Shown: positions 1-5,090 of the stretch, in pieces
Layout of the letters: each line of letters begins with the position of its first letter
How positions within the stretch are numbered: the first letter of the stretch is position 1
Assembly: GCA_964457455.1 (NCBI GenBank)
Contig: CAYWJN010000124.1
Coordinates: 1 to 5,090, forward strand
From: JABMPU01 sp964457455
GTDB lineage: Bacteria; Cloacimonadota; Cloacimonadia; Cloacimonadales; TCS61
Direction: 5' to 3'
DNA: 5,090 bases
Position numbers and translations under genes: made by a program
The notes under the pieces: generated by a model
The model's input: only the letters and a program-made list of their open reading frames with translations
What the model was told of the DNA's origin: nothing
Databases searched by the model: none

Positions 1-37
1 TTACTTATTTTTAAATGAGTTACATACATAAAATGAA

Positions 38-334
38 GTGGGAAATGTTAGTTATAAAGATTCAAATGGAACCGAAAAAGAAATAATCAAACTATATGAA
101 AAGCAAACAATTGGCGAGATAAATTTCATTTTTCCTCTGGGTAGAACTGCATATATTAAGGCTGTTGGAAATGTTGAGTTGTTTCGTTATCCTTATCAAG
201 ATTTGATTAATCTTCTAAAAACCGATATGACAATTGCAGCCAAAATATTTGCTGCTCTTAATGATATGCTGACAAAAAAAATGATTCGCACTACCCAAAA
301 AATGGAAGGACATATTAAAGCAGACTTCTATTAA
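38..334 (+). pseudogene. C-terminal fragment of a cyclic-nucleotide-binding domain protein (truncated or decayed)
   Basis: The 98-residue frame matches the second half of a CRP-like cyclic-nucleotide-binding domain. It enters at a 'GNVSYKDSNG' strand, then shows the phosphate-binding-cassette pattern: Gly26-Glu27, then Arg36-Thr-Ala38. A 'VELFRYPYQDLINLL' segment (46-60) and a long helix (about 62-88) resembling the CRP C-helix follow. There is no helix-turn-helix, so the intact protein would be a stand-alone sensor of about 150 residues. Roughly the first 50 residues of the fold are missing. The only available start is a GTG at 38 with no Shine-Dalgarno sequence, and an in-frame TAA sits at 29-31. 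No other frame in bases 1-37 supplies the missing strands. I infer a frameshifted, nonsense-mutated or 5'-truncated gene. Only 37 upstream bases are visible, so a genuine short protein or a sequencing error cannot be excluded. It converges on mnmE. Confidence 0.55.
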
Positions 335-350
335 TTCTGTTGTTTCAACC

Positions 351-405
351 GGGATAGTTGAAAGAACGAGCGAAAGTTAACGACTTTTAGATTATCCTTT
401 TTTTT
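351..405 (+). terminator. Probable rho-independent terminator of the cyclic-nucleotide-binding gene
   Basis: Bases 352-359 pair with 390-397 (GGATA/TATCC, then G-U, U-A and U-G pairs). After one mismatch, 361-364 pair with 385-388. Eight T residues (398-405) follow the stem directly. The stem is AU/GU-rich with a loop of about 20 bases, so it is only moderately stable. A competing 7-bp hairpin (TTTCAAC 343-349 with GTTGAAA 357-363) could form instead. Position and polarity fit termination of the gene ending at 334, which suggests that gene was once expressed. Confidence 0.45.
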
Positions 406-511
406 CAATATAATGGTGGATGAATGACGATGATCTAAGCAAGATTTGAATTAAGAATCCGGCACGGAGACTTGACTTAAGAATTGCGATAAGGAAACCA
501 GTTTTTTCCAT
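392..511 (-). other. Candidate small open reading frame (39 codons) inside the palindromic element
   Basis: An ATG at 511 opens 39 codons ending at a TAA (392-394). The peptide begins MEKTGFLIAILKSSLRAGF and continues with a hydrophobic 'LIQILLRSSS' stretch, ending in EKKG. The frame is open further upstream to a stop at 563-565, adding residues such as 'ASELLTRLKAKLELR'. No convincing Shine-Dalgarno sequence precedes the ATG. Because the frame coincides with a strong inverted repeat, the simplest reading is that it is a by-product of the DNA or RNA structure. A short membrane-active or leader-type peptide is the alternative. I do not assign a function. Confidence 0.2.
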
Positions 512-550
512 TCTCAACTCAAGTTTCGCCTTAAGCCGAGTTAATAATTC
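446..550. repeat. Palindromic element with a three-copy 13-base motif; candidate dispersed repeat or 3'-UTR structure
   Basis: Nested inverted arms are visible: GAATTA 448-453 with TAATTC 545-550; CGGC 460-463 with GCCG 535-538; 470-484 with 510-524 (13 of 15 positions complementary); and GGAAA 493-497 with TTTCC 505-509. One of the two mispairs in the 15-base arm (479/515) becomes a U-G pair only in the minus-strand transcript, which is the direction read downstream of mnmE. A 13-base motif, TTGA-N-TT-R-AGAAT, occurs directly at 446-458 and 472-484 and inverted at 510-522. Such architecture is typical of REP-like or MITE-like intergenic elements, or of a stable 3'-UTR structure. Whether it recurs elsewhere in the genome cannot be seen from this window. 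Confidence 0.45.
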
Positions 551-565
551 CGATGCGTAAATTTA

Positions 566-587
566 CGGTCCGCAATTTTGCGAACCG
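566..587 (-). terminator. GC-rich hairpin after mnmE; possible weak terminator or 3'-end stabiliser
   Basis: CGGTCCGC (566-573) and GCGAACCG (580-587) flank a six-base loop. The single mismatch on the plus strand (C/A) becomes a U-G pair in minus-strand RNA, giving an uninterrupted 8-bp stem. It lies about 32 bases beyond the mnmE stop, where a 3'-end signal is expected. The following bases (TAAATTTACG on the minus strand) are not a proper U-tract. It may therefore protect the transcript end or act together with the larger palindrome, rather than terminate on its own. Confidence 0.35.
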
Positions 588-618
588 GATAATTTCAATT
601 TAATCCGTGATACTTACT

Positions 619-1971
619 TCATTTCCCAATGCAGAAATTTTCAAAAATTTGATTCAGAATATCATCTGTAGTGATTTTACCGATGATTTCTTCCAAAGCA
701 GAACTTGCTTCTTTTAAATCAAAAGCTGTGAATTCAAAACCGAGTTTGTTTTTAATTGAGCTCAAAGCACTTTGAATAGATTTTATTGCTCGTTTTACAG
801 CAGCAATTTGACGAGTATTACTCAAAATACCAGAATGTAGTTCTTCTTCTGAAATCTCGATTTCTTCAATTAGATATTCTTTAATTTTTTTCAACCCGTT
901 TTCTTGGATTGCAGAGCAGAAAATATGATCTTTCCTGAATTTTTCCAACTCTCTCTCAGAAAAAATATCTACTTTATTCAGAACTTTTTTGATTTTATCT
1001 GGTCCGACTATATTTTTGAGGATTTCAAATTCCTCATTATTTTCGTTACCATCGATAATGAAAAGAATCTTATGTGAGTTTTTGATAACCTCATAAGAAC
1101 GTTTTATTCCTACTTTCTCAACGGAATCAGAAGTATCATGGATTCCAGCAGTATCGAAAATTCTTATTAAATAACCATTGAGAGAAATAGCCTCTTCCAG
1201 GTAATCGCGAGTTGTGCCTGGAGTTGGAGTAACTATGGCTCGCTCCGTTTCCAGAAAAGCATTGAAAATACTGGATTTTCCAACATTAGGTGCACCAACG
1301 AGACTAATCTTCAATCCATCTCTCAAGATAAGCCCTTCATTGCCGGTTTCTGCTAATTTTTCTAATTCTTGTTTCAAAGAAGATAGATTATTTTCCAATT
1401 TAGAAACATTGATATCAGGAATATCCTGTTCTAAAAAATCAATTTCCAACTCAAGTGACGTTCGGTAATCAGTTAATTTTTCCAGCAGGTTCTCAATATG
1501 ATCATAAAGGCTTCCTTCGAGTTGTTGAATAGCAGCATTGAGCGATTTTTTTGTCTTTGCATTTATGAGGTCTCCCACAGCTTCTGCCTGAGTGAGATCC
1601 AGCTTGTTATTAAAAAAAGCTCGTTGAGTGAATTCTCCCGGTTCTGCCAGGCGAGCTTTTTGCAAAATGATTTGTAGAATTTGGTTGGCAATAAATGTAC
1701 TGCCATGACAGGAAATTTCAACAACATCTTCTCCTGTATAGCTGTTTGGAGTCTTGAAAACAGTAACTAAAACTTCATCGATAGTTTTGTTATTATCAAA
1801 GATTTTACCAAAAAGAGCAGAATGAGTTTTAGCATTATTTAATGGTTTGTTACCCGTAAAAATTTCTGTAACGATTTCAATCGAATTCTCGCCGCTGATG
1901 CGGATAACAGCGATTCCTCCAATTCCAAAAGGTGTGGAAATTGCGGCAATTGTATCGCCTTTATATTCCAT
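619..1971 (-). CDS. mnmE: tRNA uridine-5-carboxymethylaminomethyl(34) synthesis GTPase MnmE
   Basis: MnmE is a cytoplasmic GTPase that works with MnmG (GidA) to install the aminomethyl-type group on C5 of wobble uridine 34 in certain tRNAs, using a folate one-carbon unit. At 450 residues it is close to the E. coli protein. The N-terminal folate-binding domain shows GIGGIAVIRISG (16-27), SYTGEDVVEISCHG (77-90) and PGEFTQRAF (111-119). A helical domain follows. The inserted G domain has G1 GAPNVGKSS (226-234), with Asn229 as the expected potassium ligand, G2 TTRD (253-256), G3 DTAG (273-276), G4 NKVD (332-335) and G5 SA (353-354). The C-terminal FCIGK (446-450) carries the conserved Cys447. The start lies seven bases after the dxs stop with no clear Shine-Dalgarno sequence, suggesting translational coupling to dxs. 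It appears intact and is the last gene of the cluster. MnmG is not in the window. Confidence 0.98.
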   Translation of the reverse strand: MEYKGDTIAAISTPFGIGGIAVIRISGENSIEIVTEIFTGNKPLNNAKTHSALFGKIFDNNKTIDEVLVTVFKTPNSYTGEDVVEISCHGSTFIANQILQIILQKARLAEPGEFTQRAFFNNKLDLTQAEAVGDLINAKTKKSLNAAIQQLEGSLYDHIENLLEKLTDYRTSLELEIDFLEQDIPDINVSKLENNLSSLKQELEKLAETGNEGLILRDGLKISLVGAPNVGKSSIFNAFLETERAIVTPTPGTTRDYLEEAISLNGYLIRIFDTAGIHDTSDSVEKVGIKRSYEVIKNSHKILFIIDGNENNEEFEILKNIVGPDKIKKVLNKVDIFSERELEKFRKDHIFCSAIQENGLKKIKEYLIEEIEISEEELHSGILSNTRQIAAVKRAIKSIQSALSSIKNKLGFEFTAFDLKEASSALEEIIGKITTDDILNQIFENFCIGK

Positions 1972-1978
1972 GTCAGGT

Positions 1979-3838
1979 CTATTTTATGATGGTTTTTATT
2001 TTTTTGTAAATTTGTTCGGGATTTGTTCCTATCAGTTTTCTTAGCTCAGAGATTTTACCGTGTGTCACAAAATTGTCTGGAATACCAAATGCATAAATTT
2101 TCACATCAGAATCAGAATAAAAATCTTTGATTGCAGTGCCAAAACCACCGATAAGACTGTTATCTTCAAGCGTGAAAATAGTTTTGACTTTGCTTTTGAG
2201 ACTTTCAAGGAATTTTGTATCAAGAGGTTTCATGAACCGTGGATTAATGAGGAAAGGTTTTATTTCGGGAAAATCTTTTTTCATTAATTCACAGATTTTT
2301 TCTGCGTCAGCAAATGCGTTTCCGATTCCCAGAATAGCAATATCTTTTCCTTTTTGAATAATCTCATATTTTCCCAATTCTACGGGAGCGATTTCCTTTT
2401 TACAGAAAAAAGCAAAACCGCGAGGATAACGAATTGCAATAGGTCCGTCCTGATATTTTCCAGCAAACCTGAGCATGTCAGCAAATTCTTCTGCATTTGC
2501 AGGAGCCATGATTACAAGATTTGGGACAAAATTAAGATAAGAAAGATCAAAAGCGCCGTGATGAGTTGCTCCATCCTCACCAACCAGACCGGCTCTATCC
2601 ATACAGAAAACAACCGGCAGTTTCTGCAAAGCAATATCGTGGATAACCTGGTCTAATGCTCTTTGCAAAAAGGTGGAATAAATTGCTAAAAATGGTTTGA
2701 TTCCCTGAGTTGCCAGACCTCCTGCGAAAGTCACAGCATGCTGTTCAGCAATTCCTACATCAAAAAATCTTTCCGGATATTTTTCTGCATATTTTTTCAG
2801 TCCGGTTCCATCGGTCATGGCAGCAGTGATTGCTACTACATCTTCGTTCTCTTTGGCTATTTCACATAAAGTATCACCAAAAAAATTGGAGTAAGAAATT
2901 CCTTTCTTTTGATCAACTTTGCCGGTTTCTATTGTAAACGGTCCAAGACCGTGAAACTTTGGAGCATCGTTTTCTGCGAATTCATAACCTTTCCCTTTCT
3001 GGGTGACTATATGCACCAAAACCGGACCTGTCATATTTCTCTTTACTTTATTAAATATTTTTACCAGCCGTCCGATATTATGACCATCAACAGGGCCAAC
3101 ATATTTGAATCCCAGGTCTTCAAAAATGACATTAGGAACAAAAGAATTTATCAGGTTCTCTTCAAATTTCTGAGCACTCCAGATTAATCTTCTTCTTATT
3201 CTAAGAGGGAAATGCTGGAATAAATCCCAGATCTTTCCCTTGATAGCATTATAAGAACGACTAACCAGAATGTTGGTGAGATAAGCTTGCAGAGCTCCGA
3301 CATTTTTTGAAATGGACATATTATTATCATTCAGGACAACAATTATATTTTTTTGAAGATGACCTAAATGATTCATTGCTTCAAAGGACATTCCGCCTGT
3401 AAGAGCTCCATCTCCAATTATTGCAACAGTCCTACCCTTTTTATTTTTCAAATCTTTTGCTGTGGTAATGCCCATTGCAGCAGAAATTGAAGTGCTGCTG
3501 TGACCCACACCAAAAGCATCGTATTTGCTCTCAAAAATATTATTGAACCCGCTTATTCCGTTCAGTTGCCGAAGTGTGTCGAAACGGTCATTTCGCTCGG
3601 TTAAAATTTTGTATGCATAGGATTGATGACCAACATCCCAGACAATGCGGTCATAAATCGGATTGAATATTTTGAGGATGGCAATTGCCAGATCAGTGGC
3701 ACCTAAGCTCGGAGCAATATGTCCACCATTTTTAGCAGTTACTTCGATAATTCTTTTCCTTACATCTTTTGCTAACTTCTTAAGTTCCGGAAGAGTCAAC
3801 TTCTTCACGTCTTTAGGAGTTTTTATTTTCTCTAACAT
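1979..3838 (-). CDS. dxs: 1-deoxy-D-xylulose-5-phosphate synthase
   Basis: Dxs condenses pyruvate with D-glyceraldehyde 3-phosphate, using thiamine diphosphate and Mg2+, to give DXP. This is the first step of the MEP isoprenoid pathway and also feeds thiamine and pyridoxal synthesis. The 619-residue length matches the family. The N-terminal domain has His40 in NGGHIAPSLG, VWDVGHQSY (66-74), VGHSSTSIS (111-119), and the thiamine-diphosphate motif starting GDGALTGGM (142-150) and ending NDN (170-172). The pyrimidine domain has IAEQHAVTFAGG (363-374) with catalytic Glu364. Phosphate-binding candidates are Arg415 (DRAGLVG) and Arg470 (IRYPRG), plus His426. A transketolase C-terminal domain occupies about 495-610. 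The chosen ATG has AAAGG (3846-3850) seven bases upstream. It follows engB after 68 bases and precedes mnmE by seven. It looks intact. Confidence 0.98.
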   Translation of the reverse strand: MLEKIKTPKDVKKLTLPELKKLAKDVRKRIIEVTAKNGGHIAPSLGATDLAIAILKIFNPIYDRIVWDVGHQSYAYKILTERNDRFDTLRQLNGISGFNNIFESKYDAFGVGHSSTSISAAMGITTAKDLKNKKGRTVAIIGDGALTGGMSFEAMNHLGHLQKNIIVVLNDNNMSISKNVGALQAYLTNILVSRSYNAIKGKIWDLFQHFPLRIRRRLIWSAQKFEENLINSFVPNVIFEDLGFKYVGPVDGHNIGRLVKIFNKVKRNMTGPVLVHIVTQKGKGYEFAENDAPKFHGLGPFTIETGKVDQKKGISYSNFFGDTLCEIAKENEDVVAITAAMTDGTGLKKYAEKYPERFFDVGIAEQHAVTFAGGLATQGIKPFLAIYSTFLQRALDQVIHDIALQKLPVVFCMDRAGLVGEDGATHHGAFDLSYLNFVPNLVIMAPANAEEFADMLRFAGKYQDGPIAIRYPRGFAFFCKKEIAPVELGKYEIIQKGKDIAILGIGNAFADAEKICELMKKDFPEIKPFLINPRFMKPLDTKFLESLKSKVKTIFTLEDNSLIGGFGTAIKDFYSDSDVKIYAFGIPDNFVTHGKISELRKLIGTNPEQIYKKIKTIIK

Positions 3839-3845
3839 TTATTTA

Positions 3846-3850
3846 CCTTT
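3846..3850 (-). promoter_or_regulatory. Ribosome binding site of dxs
   Basis: On the minus strand AAAGG lies seven bases before the ATG at 3838. It supports this start over internal ATG codons and shows that dxs has its own initiation signal within the cluster, unlike mnmE. Confidence 0.6.
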
Positions 3851-3906
3851 TTAAATTCATTAATCCAATAACATGTTTTTCTTATGAAAAAATTAGTCAA
3901 ATTAAA

Positions 3907-4512
3907 TCACAAAATTTGTTTATTAATCCATGCAAGAACATTCTCTATTCCGTTTTTTTTCAAAGAAGAAAAAGGATGAATGTTTTCGAATGGAACATCA
4001 AATTCTGTTCTCAATTTGTTTATCGCAGAATTAATTTTTGATTTTGTGATTTTGTCCGATTTTGTAGCAATAATGCAAAATGGAAGATTTCTGGATTTAA
4101 GCATTTCGATTATGATCAAATCTTTTGAGTCAGCTTTATGACGAATATCCACCAAAACGATTACGCCTTTTAAATGTAATCTATGCTCAAAATAATTTTG
4201 AATCATTTTTTTCCATAAATTACGTTCTGTTTTGCTTACTTTTGCATAACCGTATCCGGGTAAATCCACAAAATTCACAAAACCGGATTTCTCAGCAATC
4301 TTGAACCTGATCTCAAAGAAATTGATCAAACGGGTTTTACCTGGAGTGGAACTTGTTTTGGCAATTGCTTTTCTGTTCAGGATTGTATTTATCAATGAAG
4401 ATTTACCCACATTAGATTTACCTGCAAAAGCAATATCAAAATAAGCTGAAGCAGGATAATCATCCGGATTAACCGCACTTTTAATGAATTTGGATTCAAC
4501 TATTCTTATCAT
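3907..4512 (-). CDS. engB: Ribosome biogenesis GTP-binding protein EngB (YsxC/YihA)
   Basis: EngB is a small TRAFAC-class GTPase needed for late assembly of the 50S ribosomal subunit, and it is usually essential. At 201 residues this is the normal single-domain size. Motifs appear in order: N-terminal segment with 'FAGKSNVGKSSL' (G1, 31-39), STPGKT (55-60, G2 Thr56), DLPGYGYAKV (83-92, G3 and the family-specific YGYA), TKSD (150-153, G4) and a G5-like SSLKKNG (182-188), where Ser183 replaces the more usual Ala of 'SA'. The segment VDIRHKADSKD (121-131) is also typical of the family. The ATG is preceded by AGAAAGG-type Shine-Dalgarno sequence at about 4516-4522. It lies 63 bases after queD and 68 before dxs, in the same direction, so it is probably cotranscribed. 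The gene appears complete. Confidence 0.96.
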   Translation of the reverse strand: MIRIVESKFIKSAVNPDDYPASAYFDIAFAGKSNVGKSSLINTILNRKAIAKTSSTPGKTRLINFFEIRFKIAEKSGFVNFVDLPGYGYAKVSKTERNLWKKMIQNYFEHRLHLKGVIVLVDIRHKADSKDLIIIEMLKSRNLPFCIIATKSDKITKSKINSAINKLRTEFDVPFENIHPFSSLKKNGIENVLAWINKQIL

Positions 4513-4575
4513 TTTTCCTTTCTGCCATTGACTTTCACAAACTCACATCATCTGATTTGCTCTTGTTGGTAGCAA

Positions 4576-4944
4576 TCATTCAAAATAAATTAATGAAGAT
4601 TTATCTGATTCCCAGATTTCAATTTCAACCAGCTTACAGCCGTTGAAATTGATTTTTTTGCTCATCTCATCATAAAAATACCTGGCAATATTTTCCGAGG
4701 TTGGATTGATATTTTTAAAGACTTCCAAATCGTTTAAAAGCTGATGATCCAATTTATCTGTTATTTCATTTAAATATTTTTTCACTATTCCAAAATCTAT
4801 GGTTAAGCCGATTTCATCAAGCTTTCGGCAATTAATAGCTGCCCGAACTTTCCAATTATGTCCATGGAGATTTTTGCAGGGACCGTCATATCCTACAAGT
4901 TTATGTGCCGCTGAAAAATCGGAACTTACGTTTAATTTGTACAT
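4576..4944 (-). CDS. queD: 6-carboxy-5,6,7,8-tetrahydropterin synthase QueD
   Basis: QueD converts dihydroneopterin triphosphate into 6-carboxytetrahydropterin, the second step toward preQ0, preQ1 and queuosine in tRNA. At 122 residues it has the usual length. Zinc ligands are His14 (FSAAHKL), His27 and His29 (NLHGHNW). Catalytic Cys23 sits in the CxxxHGH motif, and Asp66-His67 (KLDHQLLND) complete the catalytic set. PTSEN (81-85) and Glu112 in IWES (110-113) fit the pterin-anchoring region. The Cys at position 23 argues against the PTPS-III subfamily, which has Glu there. A role as a eukaryote-type 6-pyruvoyl-tetrahydropterin synthase is less likely in a bacterium but not ruled out by sequence alone. 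A strong GGGAGG Shine-Dalgarno sequence precedes the ATG. It is the first gene of the minus-strand cluster; queC, queE and queF are not in the window. Confidence 0.95.
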   Translation of the reverse strand: MYKLNVSSDFSAAHKLVGYDGPCKNLHGHNWKVRAAINCRKLDEIGLTIDFGIVKKYLNEITDKLDHQLLNDLEVFKNINPTSENIARYFYDEMSKKINFNGCKLVEIEIWESDKSSLIYFE

Positions 4945-4949
4945 TTAAG

Positions 4950-4955
4950 CCTCCC
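4950..4955 (-). promoter_or_regulatory. Strong ribosome binding site of queD
   Basis: GGGAGG on the minus strand lies five bases before the ATG at 4944. It is the best Shine-Dalgarno match among the minus-strand genes and fixes the queD start. Confidence 0.75.
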
Positions 4956-4971
4956 ACCCAATAACTGATTT

Positions 4972-5001
4972 TATATATCAAAAATTTTTTTTCAACTTCA
5001 A
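4972..5001 (-). promoter_or_regulatory. Probable sigma70-type promoter of the queD-engB-dxs-mnmE cluster
   Basis: On the minus strand TTGAAG (5001-4996) is followed after 18 bases by TATATA (4977-4972). An A8T5 tract lies between them, as often seen in AT-rich promoters. Transcription would begin near 4965, leaving a leader of about 20 bases before queD, too short for a riboswitch. In such AT-rich DNA, chance matches are common, so this rests mainly on its placement upstream of the first gene. Confidence 0.45.
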
Positions 5002-5042
5002 TTTGTAAAGACCCCCTAATAATTCCATAAAAGGGTTGCAAA

Positions 5043-5090
5043 ATGAAAAAAGATAATATTGATTTTAAAGTCAACTACAAAATCGACCCG
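5043..5090 (+). CDS. Start of an unidentified protein, cut by the window edge
   Basis: An ATG at 5043 opens a frame that runs to the window end (16 codons, MKKDNIDFKVNYKIDP). AAGGG at 5031-5035 lies seven bases upstream, a good Shine-Dalgarno sequence and spacing. The gene is transcribed divergently from queD, with 98 bases between the two starts. The visible residues are hydrophilic with no signal peptide and no recognisable motif, so no function is proposed. Confidence 0.6.
   Translation, partial: MKKDNIDFKVNYKIDP

Larger units (their letters stand above)
335..618. other. Structured intergenic region between convergent genes, no confident gene
   Basis: This 284-base stretch separates the plus-strand cyclic-nucleotide-binding fragment from the stop of mnmE on the minus strand. 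It holds a probable plus-strand terminator (351-405), a long imperfect palindrome (448-550), a 12-base perfect palindrome CGTAAATTTACG (556-567) and a GC-rich hairpin (566-587). One small minus-strand open frame lies at 392-511. It looks slightly richer in G and C than typical AT-rich spacer DNA here, and it is far longer than the other gaps in the window (7 to 98 bases). I see no tRNA or recognisable RNA family in it. Confidence 0.7.

Noticed and set aside
343..364. GTTTCAAC...GTTGAAAG resembles the ends of some CRISPR repeats.
   Set aside because: It occurs once, with no regularly spaced copies and no cas gene in the window; a simple hairpin explains it.
1214..3854. Several plus-strand open frames of 63-100 codons opposite mnmE and dxs.
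   Set aside because: They lie wholly or mostly antisense to well-conserved genes, have no recognisable protein features, and are explained as by-products of the coding strand.
3839..3906. Possible separate dxs promoter: TTGACT on the minus strand at 3900-3895.
   Set aside because: No acceptable -10 hexamer lies 16-18 bases downstream (AACATG at 17), so I did not list it.
4498..4529. Out-of-frame ATG on the minus strand near 4527 opening a 10-codon frame that overlaps the engB start.
   Set aside because: It is very short with no own ribosome binding site; chance is sufficient explanation.
4557..4580. Small hairpin TTGCT/AGCAA just past the queD stop, in the queD-engB gap.
   Set aside because: A 5-bp stem with a 9-base loop and no T-tract is too weak to call a terminator or processing site.
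5003..5031. TTGTAA-17-CATAAA as a promoter for the gene at 5043.
   Set aside because: Its -10 would abut the ribosome binding site, so the transcript would start inside or after it.
4945..5042. A preQ1-type riboswitch ahead of queD was looked for.
   Set aside because: No conserved hairpin or pseudoknot pattern was visible, and the predicted leader is only about 20 bases.

Overview
The window is AT-rich and comes from a bacterium. It carries a tightly packed housekeeping gene cluster on the minus strand, flanked by a structured non-coding stretch and the ends of two plus-strand genes. Protein sequences and base composition loosely suggest a low-GC, Gram-negative-like lineage, possibly of the Candidatus Cloacimonadota kind. 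That placement rests on overall impression, not on a diagnostic marker, and should be treated as weak.

Layout, left to right. Positions 38-334 (+) encode the C-terminal half of a cyclic-nucleotide-binding domain. The reading frame is closed by a stop at 29-31, so this looks like a truncated or decayed gene; a plausible plus-strand terminator follows at 351-405. Positions 335-618 hold no convincing gene. Instead they contain a palindrome-rich element: a long imperfect hairpin at 448-550, three copies of a 13-base motif, and a second hairpin at 566-587. The mispairs tend to become G-U pairs in the minus-strand transcript. A small open frame (392-511, -) lies inside this element.

Four minus-strand genes follow, in transcription order queD (4944-4576), engB (4512-3907), dxs (3838-1979) and mnmE (1971-619). 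The gaps between them are 63, 68 and 7 bases. They are probably one operon read from a promoter near 4972-5001. QueD makes the pterin precursor of queuosine (tRNA position 34). EngB is a GTPase of large-subunit ribosome assembly. Dxs is the first enzyme of the MEP isoprenoid pathway. MnmE modifies wobble uridine 34 of tRNA. The common thread is translation, with two enzymes acting on the wobble position by unrelated routes; Dxs could connect through the prenyl donor of A37 modification, which is inference.

At the right edge a divergent plus-strand gene begins at 5043 with a good ribosome binding site. Only 16 codons are visible and it cannot be identified. All four core genes look intact, with their key motifs present. 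No CRISPR array, transposase, rRNA or tRNA was seen. The least explained part of the window is the structured intergenic element at 392-595.
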